From an uncultured Clostridia bacterium (lineage in GTDB: Bacteria > Bacillota > Clostridia > Oscillospirales > Ruminococcaceae): DNA of 64,000 bases. The notes below the pieces were generated by a model. It was given only the letters and a program-made list of their open reading frames with translations, made no database searches and was not told the origin of the DNA. This document shows positions 19,001 to 26,259 of this stretch, in pieces. The position numbers and the translations under genes were made by a program. Each line of letters begins with the position of its first letter. The first letter of the stretch is position 1. The stretch is taken from NCBI GenBank assembly GCA_947307175.1, contig CAMZIK010000002.1, forward strand, positions 1 through 64,000, written 5' to 3'.

Positions 19001-22000
19001 TATCGCCGGACTCTTCAAGTACATATGTACCATCTTCAAGTGATACCTTCCATGTATTGCCGTCAACTGATGTCCAGTCCTTAACAGTTTTGCCGTTTGA
19101 ATCAACTACCTTGTTGCCCTTGGTATCCCTGAGTGTCAGCTTAGCGCCTGCAAGCTCAGTATTACCTGTAACATCGGTCTTATTGATTTCGATCTCAGCA
19201 GTATACTTGATAGCATCATTTACTGTGATAGCATTCTTGCCTGTGAGTTTGATCTCACCTTCGTTGCTTGTTACAGCCTGAGTCTCAACGACCTTTCCGT
19301 CTGTACCAACAGTGAACTTGTACTCAGAAGTGATGACCTTGTACTTTGTATCGCCTGCTGTAACAACGGAAGCCGGCTCTTCTTTGAGAGTATACTCTCC
19401 AGGAGCGAGTGAAACGGTCCATACGTTCGTATTGCCGTTTTCATTTGATACCCAAGTATCACCGATCTGCTTGCCGTTTGCATCCTTCAGAGTGAGCTGA
19501 GCGCCCTTGATCTCATCAGATCCTGCAACATCGGTCTTGGTGATAGTAACCTTAACGGTCTTGACAGCGTCGCAGATCGTAAGAGTTGAATCTCCCTTCG
19601 CGATAACGCCGCCTGTTGTCTGGTCAAGCTTTGCTGCGCTGTCCTTAGCGAGCTTACTTGAAGAAGCTACCTTGCCGTTCTTAACTGTGAACTCAACTGT
19701 GCTTGGGAGGACCTCATAAGTATTTCCGTCCTTGTCGGTAACTCCTGCTGCGGTTGCGGCAGTCTCTGTAAGAGTATACTTACCGTCCTTGAGTTTGATC
19801 TTCAGGGTCTTTCCGTCGCCTGTTGAAGTCCAAGGTGTACCTGTAACTGTCTTGCCCTTGCTGTCCTTGATAGTAAGCTTAGCATTTGCGATCTCTTTTT
19901 CGCCTGTTATGTCTTTCTTGCTGATAGTAATATCTGTTTCCTTGAGAGCATCGCAGATAGTCATTACAGCACTGTCGTTATCAGGGTTCTTTATAAGTGC
20001 ATAGCTGTCAGCCGAATTTTCATCAACTGTGGTCTTGGTATTATTGCTTGTACCTGTTACCTTGCCGTTAGCATCAACAGTAAAGAGTACCGATGATGTA
20101 AGCACCTTATAATAGTATCCGTCAGAATCCTTGACTGCTGTGCCTGTCTCTACCAGCTCATAGTTGCCGCTTTCAAGAGCAACGCTCCATACTTTGTCCT
20201 CAGCAGAAACTGTTTCCTGCTTGGAGTCAGCTATACGATTACCGTCAGCATCGAGCTTATAGAGAGTGAGTGTTGCGCCTGCGAGCTCCTTGTTGCCTGT
20301 GATGTCCATCTTGTTGATGTCAACATAGTGAACGACAGGGCCGTTAGCCGCAGCGTCTCTTATTGTGAAAGTATTGTTCTTGCTTGTGATAGTACCGTTT
20401 GCTTCCTTAACGTCCTTTGAGACCTTGGTGATCTTTCCGCCTGTGATCTCGAAATCGTAAGCGGACTTAACTACCTTGTAGGTCTTTCCGTCTGTCGGAG
20501 AAACGAAAGGCTTGCCTGTCTCTTTGAGAGTGTACGAACCGTCTCTGAGAACGATAGTCTTTTCCGTTCCCGTCGATGTCCATTTCATACCGAATCTCAC
20601 ATAGAGACCGTCTACGTTTGTCTTGAGAGCCGTAACATCCTTGTTAGCTACCTCGATAAGGTACTGCCAGATAGCGTCGCCGATGTTCTTTCCGGTCTCC
20701 TTGTCAACGATCTGAAGTGTTGCACCTTCAAGCTCCTTCTCTCCTACGAGAGACTTCTTGGAGATAACTACCTCAGTGTTCTTAGGTGCCTTGAACTTGT
20801 CAAGACCGCTGTATGGGAAGTGCCATTCACCGCCGTTGTTGGAAACATAGCCTGCTGAAATGATCCAGCCTGAGCTTGTTGCTTCAACGTTGGCAACAGT
20901 CTTTGCATTAGGGATAAGGAATATGCCTGCCGTCTGCTTGAAGGATACGCACGGCTTGTCGACCTTGCCGTCAGCACCTACAGAAACGAACTCGTCATTT
21001 GTGCTCTTGACACTGTTGAGGTTCCAGACGATCTTTCTCATGACCTGCTGATCCAGCCAGTTGTTCTGCTTGCTTCCACGCTTGCCGTCAGGACTGGAGT
21101 CACCCTCGGAAACGTTGCCTTCCTTATCGGTGACCTTCAGAGTGAACTCATTGAGAGTTACCTTTCTGGTCTTGGTGTAGTTGATAACGATAGTCTGTCC
21201 TTCTTTTTTGATGAAATGATACTTGAGCTTGTCGTTAGCAGCTGCAAGAGCGTCGCCGTCGACATAGATAGTAGCATCATCGTCATAATCCATTGTATCC
21301 ACGATATAATGGCTGCTTGTGATAACAGGAGTAACAGTTGCGGGCTTTGAAGCAAGTCTGTTGGACATTGCCTGCATCTGAGCGATAGTCGGATTGACAA
21401 CATCGTTTGTGATCTTGTCCGCATCTACCTTATTTATCACAATAGTACCTGCAGCCTCCATATCGGGCTTGTGGAGCTTGACTCTGTTCTTGTCGGGAAC
21501 GTTTACATTAAGGACCATTCCCTTTGTGTCACCGACTACTACCTTACCTTCATCATCTGCGGAAAGGTCGGAAGGATCGGCAAGATTTACGAAGTTAGCA
21601 ACATAGATCTCACCTGCCGAAGGGCTTGAAAGGTCTACGTCAACGTTATCTGCCTTATCCTTGAAATAGTTGGTGGCAAAGTTCGACTGAGAGTGCATAC
21701 CCTGCACATATCTGTCAGCCGTGATACCGAAAGCCTCGGCGCTTCCGAGAATGTCAAGGAAGTTGTAGTTATCGGATGCATCGGGCTTTTCGAGTGCGAT
21801 AGTCTCATAATACTTGATAACAGCATCGGTAACACCGGGCTTTTCAGGATCGCTTGACGAACCGATGATGTTTACCTTCTGAGCCTTTGCAAAGTCGCCT
21901 GTCTTCAGCTCTGTGCAGTTCGTGCCGCTGAGAAGGGTCGTAAGGCTCATCTTCTCGGTCGATTTGAAGAATCTGATCTTTCTACTCGGCTCGTTGCCGT

Positions 22001-22925
22001 TGTAATGCTCGTGCTCATCTTCAGTTGACTGTCCCTGCTTGATCCAGTGATGATTGTCCTTATCCTGAACAGTATAGATCACTTCGTTGGTGTCATCAGC
22101 TGTGAGCTGCTTGTAGAAATATGTTTTGTCGTGGTTCTGGTGTTCTACATCGACCAGCACATACAGATTGTCAGCCTCTGTAATAGTGGTCGGCTTTGAG
22201 AAGTTCACCTTAACATAGAACTCAACGTTTCTCTTTGCGAACGTGATCGTTGTTGTGTTTCCTTCTGTGGAGTTGCCTGTCGGAGCATATCCCGGAATGC
22301 TGTCAGCGGACTGTTCATTGTACCTGAACTGGTTCTCCGGTGCACTGAACCGCGGATAAAGGAACTCTCCCTCCGGCGAAATAAGATTCGTCGGCTCAAC
22401 GCCATCCGTTGCATGCGGATTTGTAGTTTCCTCTTTCCAGTAAGGGTTTGCAACATTCTGGCGCGTTACCCAGTATCTGTATACACGAGTAACAAGCTTG
22501 TACTTTGTAGCATCGAACTCTACTTCTTCCTGCTGTCTGTCATAATTGTTCTTGTAGTCAGCATGCTTTTTGTAGAATTTGTCAAACACTACTGTTGAGT
22601 GAGCGTCTGTCTTCGGCTTGATCTCTTTACAGTCCCACGCTATAAATTGATCAACATATTTCTCTGTTGCCGCTATTTGCGGACCCGCATCCTTGTCAAC
22701 GAGGACCCCAAGAACGAAATACTTGTAATTAGTATTATCGCCTTCCTCATTAACAACAGGTGAAAGCGCTTCGCCGTCGTAGATGTCGACATTTACTGTC
22801 TGAACCTCTCCTGCGGCGCTGGCAAACAGATCATCGAACACTCTGTCGCCGAAGCAGATCGTTGCAGCAAGGGCTGTTGCGACAAAGCCGCTCAACAGAC
22901 GCTTGAACAATGACCTCTTTTTCAT
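16041..22925 (-). CDS. Giant cell-wall-anchored surface protein with 11 tandem CnaB (SpaA-type) isopeptide domains (start likely MKKRSLFK at 22925; the ORF extends to 22958)
   Basis: Signal peptide MKKRSLFKRLLSGFVATALAATICFG; 11 repeats of the type KVTLNKTDVTGEEELAGATLTVKD...YTLEESG...HIVICDA; Ser/Thr/Lys stalk; C-terminal NPTTG + hydrophobic + RKKDEK; GGAGAGGTG ribosome-binding site. Confidence 0.93.
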   Translation of the reverse strand: MKKRSLFKRLLSGFVATALAATICFGDRVFDDLFASAAGEVQTVNVDIYDGEALSPVVNEEGDNTNYKYFVLGVLVDKDAGPQIAATEKYVDQFIAWDCKEIKPKTDAHSTVVFDKFYKKHADYKNNYDRQQEEVEFDATKYKLVTRVYRYWVTRQNVANPYWKEETTNPHATDGVEPTNLISPEGEFLYPRFSAPENQFRYNEQSADSIPGYAPTGNSTEGNTTTITFAKRNVEFYVKVNFSKPTTITEADNLYVLVDVEHQNHDKTYFYKQLTADDTNEVIYTVQDKDNHHWIKQGQSTEDEHEHYNGNEPSRKIRFFKSTEKMSLTTLLSGTNCTELKTGDFAKAQKVNIIGSSSDPEKPGVTDAVIKYYETIALEKPDASDNYNFLDILGSAEAFGITADRYVQGMHSQSNFATNYFKDKADNVDVDLSSPSAGEIYVANFVNLADPSDLSADDEGKVVVGDTKGMVLNVNVPDKNRVKLHKPDMEAAGTIVINKVDADKITNDVVNPTIAQMQAMSNRLASKPATVTPVITSSHYIVDTMDYDDDATIYVDGDALAAANDKLKYHFIKKEGQTIVINYTKTRKVTLNEFTLKVTDKEGNVSEGDSSPDGKRGSKQNNWLDQQVMRKIVWNLNSVKSTNDEFVSVGADGKVDKPCVSFKQTAGIFLIPNAKTVANVEATSSGWIISAGYVSNNGGEWHFPYSGLDKFKAPKNTEVVISKKSLVGEKELEGATLQIVDKETGKNIGDAIWQYLIEVANKDVTALKTNVDGLYVRFGMKWTSTGTEKTIVLRDGSYTLKETGKPFVSPTDGKTYKVVKSAYDFEITGGKITKVSKDVKEANGTITSKNNTFTIRDAAANGPVVHYVDINKMDITGNKELAGATLTLYKLDADGNRIADSKQETVSAEDKVWSVALESGNYELVETGTAVKDSDGYYYKVLTSSVLFTVDANGKVTGTSNNTKTTVDENSADSYALIKNPDNDSAVMTICDALKETDITISKKDITGEKEIANAKLTIKDSKGKTVTGTPWTSTGDGKTLKIKLKDGKYTLTETAATAAGVTDKDGNTYEVLPSTVEFTVKNGKVASSSKLAKDSAAKLDQTTGGVIAKGDSTLTICDAVKTVKVTITKTDVAGSDEIKGAQLTLKDANGKQIGDTWVSNENGNTNVWTVSLAPGEYTLKEEPASVVTAGDTKYKVITSEYKFTVGTDGKVVETQAVTSNEGEIKLTGKNAITVNDAIKYTAEIEINKTDVTGNTELAGAKLTLRDTKGNKVVDSNGKTVKDWTSVDGNTWKVSLEDGTYVLEESGDTVTYKDVTYTVVNTKMQFTIKDGKITETKVIDSKGKQTAPKSEFDENATKGYYHVDGNKFTICDAVAPEKTVYVHINKTDITGEKELTGAILTLKDEKGTLVKDAYNPWTSSENAQLNITLKDGKYTLEESAQLDKDGNKIAVTDANGKKYNVLDSVVSFEIKDGKVINCKVGNNAAKTDFSKVSENGDAVVTTNKDGETVITICDALIPAKTTKVTLNKKDVTGEEELSGAKLTVKGNGITKTWTSNGKDTWELELEDGTYTLEETGDKITDSEGNEYDVIDSTVKFTVKDGKVTVTGAKTTFDKTAEEGYVYLNKNHIVICDAQKPAPVKTKVTLNKTDVTGEEELAGATLTVKDSKGKTVVSWKSVIGKTRTVELEDGNYTLEESGDKIVDSEGNEYDVIGSTVTFTVKDGKVTVKGAKTTYDKTAEEGYVYLNKNHIVICDAKKPDGPRTKVTLNKKDVTGEEELAGATLTVKDSNGKTVVSWKSVIGETRTVELADGDYTIEESGSKVTDSEGNRYDVIKSEVKFTVKDGKITSKSAKTTYDKDAEEGYVYVSGTEIVVCDAKKTTPSKKYEVVLNKTDITGEKELEGARLTIYDDEGEEVVSWDSVIGETKTVELEDGDYTLEETGDKIVDSEGNEYDVIDSTVKFSVKDGKVTVTGAKDEFDKDAEEGYVYLDENHIVVCDAEKSTSGDKTTVKISKTDITGETELSGATLTITGNGVRESWTSNGEDIWEIELEDGTYTLRETGTEFTDENTEKTYKVITSAVKFTVKNGKVIAADNKSVDDISDISETDGGVVIDGSDKIVVCDAEKSKETQPSQSASTPQSKTEPSGSVSTPQSNTEPSQSVSTPKQSETQPSGSVSTPASSEVKPVSTKQSSASTEDTSGTKKTSATKKTSSTKKTSSTEETSSTKDTSGTKGTTTKKTTTESSSTSGSEPDVTTTTNSNGGNNPTTGHTGSTVTVAALLAAVAALAIFRKKDEK
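16560..20790 (-). repeat. Tandem CnaB-domain repeat array (11 units; roughly 360 bp period in the most homogeneous part)
   Basis: Recurrent DNA blocks such as 'gcaagctcttcttcgcctgtaacgtccttcttgttaagtgttacc' near 17592, 17957 and 18316; protein repeats counted by eye. Confidence 0.85.
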
Positions 22926-22964
22926 TGGATCACCTCTCCTTTTTCTTAAAAATATCATAATTCC

Positions 22965-23009
22965 ATATTATTACAAACGAGTAGTGAGACGACCCGATTG
23001 TAATAATAT
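22965..23009 (-). promoter_or_regulatory. 5'-UTR inverted repeat / stem-loop of the giant surface protein gene
   Basis: ATATTATTACAA (22965-22976) and TTGTAATAATAT (22998-23009): perfect 12-bp arms, inner CGGGT/ACTCG pairing. Confidence 0.75.
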
Positions 23010-23017
23010 CTTAATTA

Positions 23018-23046
23018 ATTATACAATATTAGACGGAAACTGTCAA
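23018..23046 (-). promoter_or_regulatory. Consensus sigma-A promoter of the giant surface protein gene
   Basis: Minus strand TTGACA (23041-23046), 17-bp spacer, TATAAT (23018-23023). Confidence 0.85.
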
Positions 23047-23064
23047 CAATCAGTAAACGAAAAA

Positions 23065-23085
23065 AACGCCGAATATTTCGGCGTT
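23065..23085. terminator. Bidirectional-looking terminator hairpin
   Basis: aaaaAACGCCGAAtatTTCGGCGTTctttt, 9-bp perfect stem. Confidence 0.75.
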
Positions 23086-23242
23086 CTTTTGTGCAAAAAG
23101 ATATAAAAAGTTAATTTGATTAAATCAAATAACAAGCACTTTATACAGGGTAAATAGTTTGTTGTTATTTGTTATAACTAATTCTCTGAAATCATAAAAA
23201 TCGAAACGTTTTCGTAAAACTCTCCACTTTTCGCAGACAATA

Positions 23243-23989
23243 TTACTCATTCTCTTCCTTCGGCTTGCCATCCGTGTCATTTCCTGCCTTGCGTCTTGAA
23301 AGCGGAACCATCTGAGGACGTTTTCTCCTGCTCTTTTCCGGATCATGCCTGCTCAGAGGTTCGCCTTCCTCATCAAAGAATCTCTCATGACGCAGCTTAT
23401 GAACGACCGGCGCTGCATCCTGCGTTTTCGGAGTTCCATCTTCAGCGGGTTTTCCGCCTTTTTTCTGCACAACGTAGTCAACAGCTGCATTTGCCTTAGG
23501 CTTCCTGCTTATCCTGCGCCTCTGGTCAGGCAGTCTCCTCTCGACTGAATACTCGTTGACAAAAGGCATTATCACCTCGTCATAATGCTCAGGCTCAACA
23601 CCGAAAGCCAGCTGTTCGTTCCTGGCATCTTTGATCACAGGATTAGGCTCATAGTATTCAGGTGTGTGCGCATTGAACGGGTCGTGCTTTGCTTCAGGTT
23701 CAGGCTGCGGCTCAGGTTCGGGCTGCGCCTGCTCGATCGTCTCCTGTACAGGCGGCTTCGGCGGCTCATAAGTCTCCTGCTCCTGCGTTTCAGTTTTTTC
23801 CGGCTCGATGTCTTCATCATCGTCTATCCAGATCGACTTGTACGGTTTCAGAAGCGGCTCATCAGTCCAGATAGACTTGCTCATAGCACGTCTTTTCGCC
23901 TTTATCTGCTCCACCATTCTGTCAAATTCATCTCTGTGAGGACTGTCTTTTCTTCCCTTATCCTCAGGTCTGTTGCTATTATTATCCAT
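23243..23989 (-). CDS. Highly charged, probably disordered hypothetical protein
   Basis: 248 aa; P/E/Q-rich central region; repeated KSIWTDE/KSIWIDD motif; same strand as neighbours. Confidence 0.6.
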   Translation of the reverse strand: MDNNSNRPEDKGRKDSPHRDEFDRMVEQIKAKRRAMSKSIWTDEPLLKPYKSIWIDDDEDIEPEKTETQEQETYEPPKPPVQETIEQAQPEPEPQPEPEAKHDPFNAHTPEYYEPNPVIKDARNEQLAFGVEPEHYDEVIMPFVNEYSVERRLPDQRRRISRKPKANAAVDYVVQKKGGKPAEDGTPKTQDAAPVVHKLRHERFFDEEGEPLSRHDPEKSRRKRPQMVPLSRRKAGNDTDGKPKEENE

Positions 23990-24054
23990 TCATATCTCCT
24001 GCCAAATCAGAATACACTGACAGATGCGGCGGCGCTGTTTTAAAAGCTGCACCG

Positions 24055-26256
24055 TCACACCTTCAGATCGTGATTTTTTCTTTTTTTCTCATACATTCTT
24101 GCATCGCCCTGCTGCATGAGCTTGTCGATGTCGTCAACGCTGCCGTCGGCAAACACCGTTCCTATACTTACCGATGTACCGCAGCCGTACTTCTCGAATG
24201 CCTTTTTAATCTCATCTTCGAGTTTTCTGCACTTTTCGTCTATCTCCTGCTTGCTGCTGACGAAATCTATCGCTGCGAACTCATCGCCGCCGAGCCTGGC
24301 AATAAGCGCATCGGGAAAGACCGCCTTTATAAGCTCCGAAGTCCTGATCAGAACGTCATCTCCGACATGATGACCGAAATTATCGTTTATCGCTTTGAAT
24401 CGGTCAAGGTCGAAATACAGCAGATGGAACTTTTTCAGCATCGGACCGCTGAGATAATTGTAAAAATATCTTCTGTTGAAAATACCTGTGAGCGTATCGG
24501 TATTAGCAAGTCTTATCACAGCCTGCTCGTCGTTGAGATAGACTGTTCTTCCGAGCTGCAGTGCAATATACTCACCACGGTTGTAAATATCATTTACAAG
24601 TTCGCAGATGAACACACCGTAGATGATGTCCCTGTAAAAAACGGGCAGCACCACGAAACCTTTGCACCTTGACGGAAGCTCACTTCTGGTGAAAAGGCGG
24701 CTCAGATGGCATTTCTGCCGCTGCTTCGGCATAATATAAAGCTCTCCGGATTTTATGACACATCTGAGATTTATACTATCGGGGAACATATAAGGATTAG
24801 AGCTGTTAAAGACTACTGGTTCATCAAAAAGATAAAGCGCAGCATTGTCTATCCCCAGTTTATCAACGCTCCTGATAATGTTTTCAAGGTTTTCGTTTTT
24901 CACTCTGGCATAAGCCGTTCCGTCGATAAGGAACTGCTGCAGCTGTTCCCTTCCGGTTATGATATTCTCGCTGTCCTGGATATTCTGCTCCGACAAAGCA
25001 AGTATCGCCCTGTCCTTGATGCGCACAAACAGCCTGTTGACAAACATATTTGCGCCCTTAGTCTTTGTGTTGACACCCGCAACGAGCTTATCCGTGCTTT
25101 TGAGCAGTTTCACCGCATCGGTATAGTGCATAGCTCCTTTTTCAAAGAACTTGTCTATCATCGCACCTATCTCTTCAAAATCCTCAACGCTCATATAGCG
25201 GCATTTGACAGACATAAGGATACGTGACATGAACTCATAGAAAAGCCTTCTGAGGTCTATCGACTCTCTGCTTCTCTTTTCGCTCCTGTACCTGTAAAAG
25301 CAGTCATCGAACATTCTGTATATGAACGCAGAATCCACGTTCTGTATTTCCATGGCATTATAGTCATACATCTCATGAGGGAACGACTCTCTGCCGTAAA
25401 GCCTCGTCGGGACAAGCGCCGAAGAAACGTCCTCTCCTGCCAGTTTTTCCAGCAAAAGCTCCATAGCCTTCTGTCCCAGCGTGCAGTCTGCAAGTCCGAC
25501 CGAAGACAGTGACGGTATCATCTCTCCTGCCATATGAGTATTATCAAAACCGAACACGAGGATGTCCCTTCCCGGAACGAGCCCTCTTTGCTCCATGACA
25601 TTGTAAAGGCCCTTCGCCACAGCGTCATTAACGCAGAATATCGCCTGTGCTCCGGGGTTAGCGTCGAGCAGGCTCTCCGCTTCCTTTTCCGAATTGACAG
25701 ACATTCCCGAGCTTACATAGTTTTTATCGGTGAACTCTATGCCGTTGTCCCGAAGGCAGCGTGCAAAGATCTCCTTGCGCTGCATAGCATCGGTGTTATC
25801 GTCTCTTCCGCCGAGCATACACAGCCTTGTCAGCCCGTTTACGTTTACAAGAGCGTCCACCGCTTCCCTGATGCCTGTTTCGTTGTCATAATTGACCGTT
25901 ATAAGATCGGGTGCATCGCAGGCGATAAAGATCTTTGGGATACTCTTATATCTTTCGAGCTGTTTTTCAACTATTATCTCGCCTCTGTGGCTGCTCACGC
26001 TGCCCAGATGTATTATCAGCCCATCGAGTTCGCACATTTCGCTGAGCTTGAATATCGTATTATAAACTGTTTTATATGCATGGTCACTGTAAGACCCGTC
26101 ACCGTGATCGTATTTCCCCGAAAGCACAACAAGCCTTATATCCTTGTTCTTGGGTATAGCATTGAGCACGCTCTGTATTAGCTCTTTGGAGAAATCGGTA
26201 TACATATCCTCAAGGACCATGCCTATGACCGTTTCATGTTTTTTAACGCTCTGCAT
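24055..26256 (-). CDS. Diguanylate cyclase: LacI-type periplasmic-binding-like (PBP1) sensor + GGDEF domain
   Basis: 733 aa; ETVIGMVLEDMYTDF...VFGFDNTHMAGEMIPSLSSVGL (PBP1 fold without HTH) and RLGGDEFAAIDF. Confidence 0.88.
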   Translation of the reverse strand: MQSVKKHETVIGMVLEDMYTDFSKELIQSVLNAIPKNKDIRLVVLSGKYDHGDGSYSDHAYKTVYNTIFKLSEMCELDGLIIHLGSVSSHRGEIIVEKQLERYKSIPKIFIACDAPDLITVNYDNETGIREAVDALVNVNGLTRLCMLGGRDDNTDAMQRKEIFARCLRDNGIEFTDKNYVSSGMSVNSEKEAESLLDANPGAQAIFCVNDAVAKGLYNVMEQRGLVPGRDILVFGFDNTHMAGEMIPSLSSVGLADCTLGQKAMELLLEKLAGEDVSSALVPTRLYGRESFPHEMYDYNAMEIQNVDSAFIYRMFDDCFYRYRSEKRSRESIDLRRLFYEFMSRILMSVKCRYMSVEDFEEIGAMIDKFFEKGAMHYTDAVKLLKSTDKLVAGVNTKTKGANMFVNRLFVRIKDRAILALSEQNIQDSENIITGREQLQQFLIDGTAYARVKNENLENIIRSVDKLGIDNAALYLFDEPVVFNSSNPYMFPDSINLRCVIKSGELYIMPKQRQKCHLSRLFTRSELPSRCKGFVVLPVFYRDIIYGVFICELVNDIYNRGEYIALQLGRTVYLNDEQAVIRLANTDTLTGIFNRRYFYNYLSGPMLKKFHLLYFDLDRFKAINDNFGHHVGDDVLIRTSELIKAVFPDALIARLGGDEFAAIDFVSSKQEIDEKCRKLEDEIKKAFEKYGCGTSVSIGTVFADGSVDDIDKLMQQGDARMYEKKRKNHDLKV

Positions 26257-26259
26257 ATT

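Noticed and set aside
16560-20790. Regularly repeated DNA considered as a CRISPR array
   Set aside because: Period is about 360 bp and translates in frame to CnaB domains; no short repeat-spacer structure and no cas genes.
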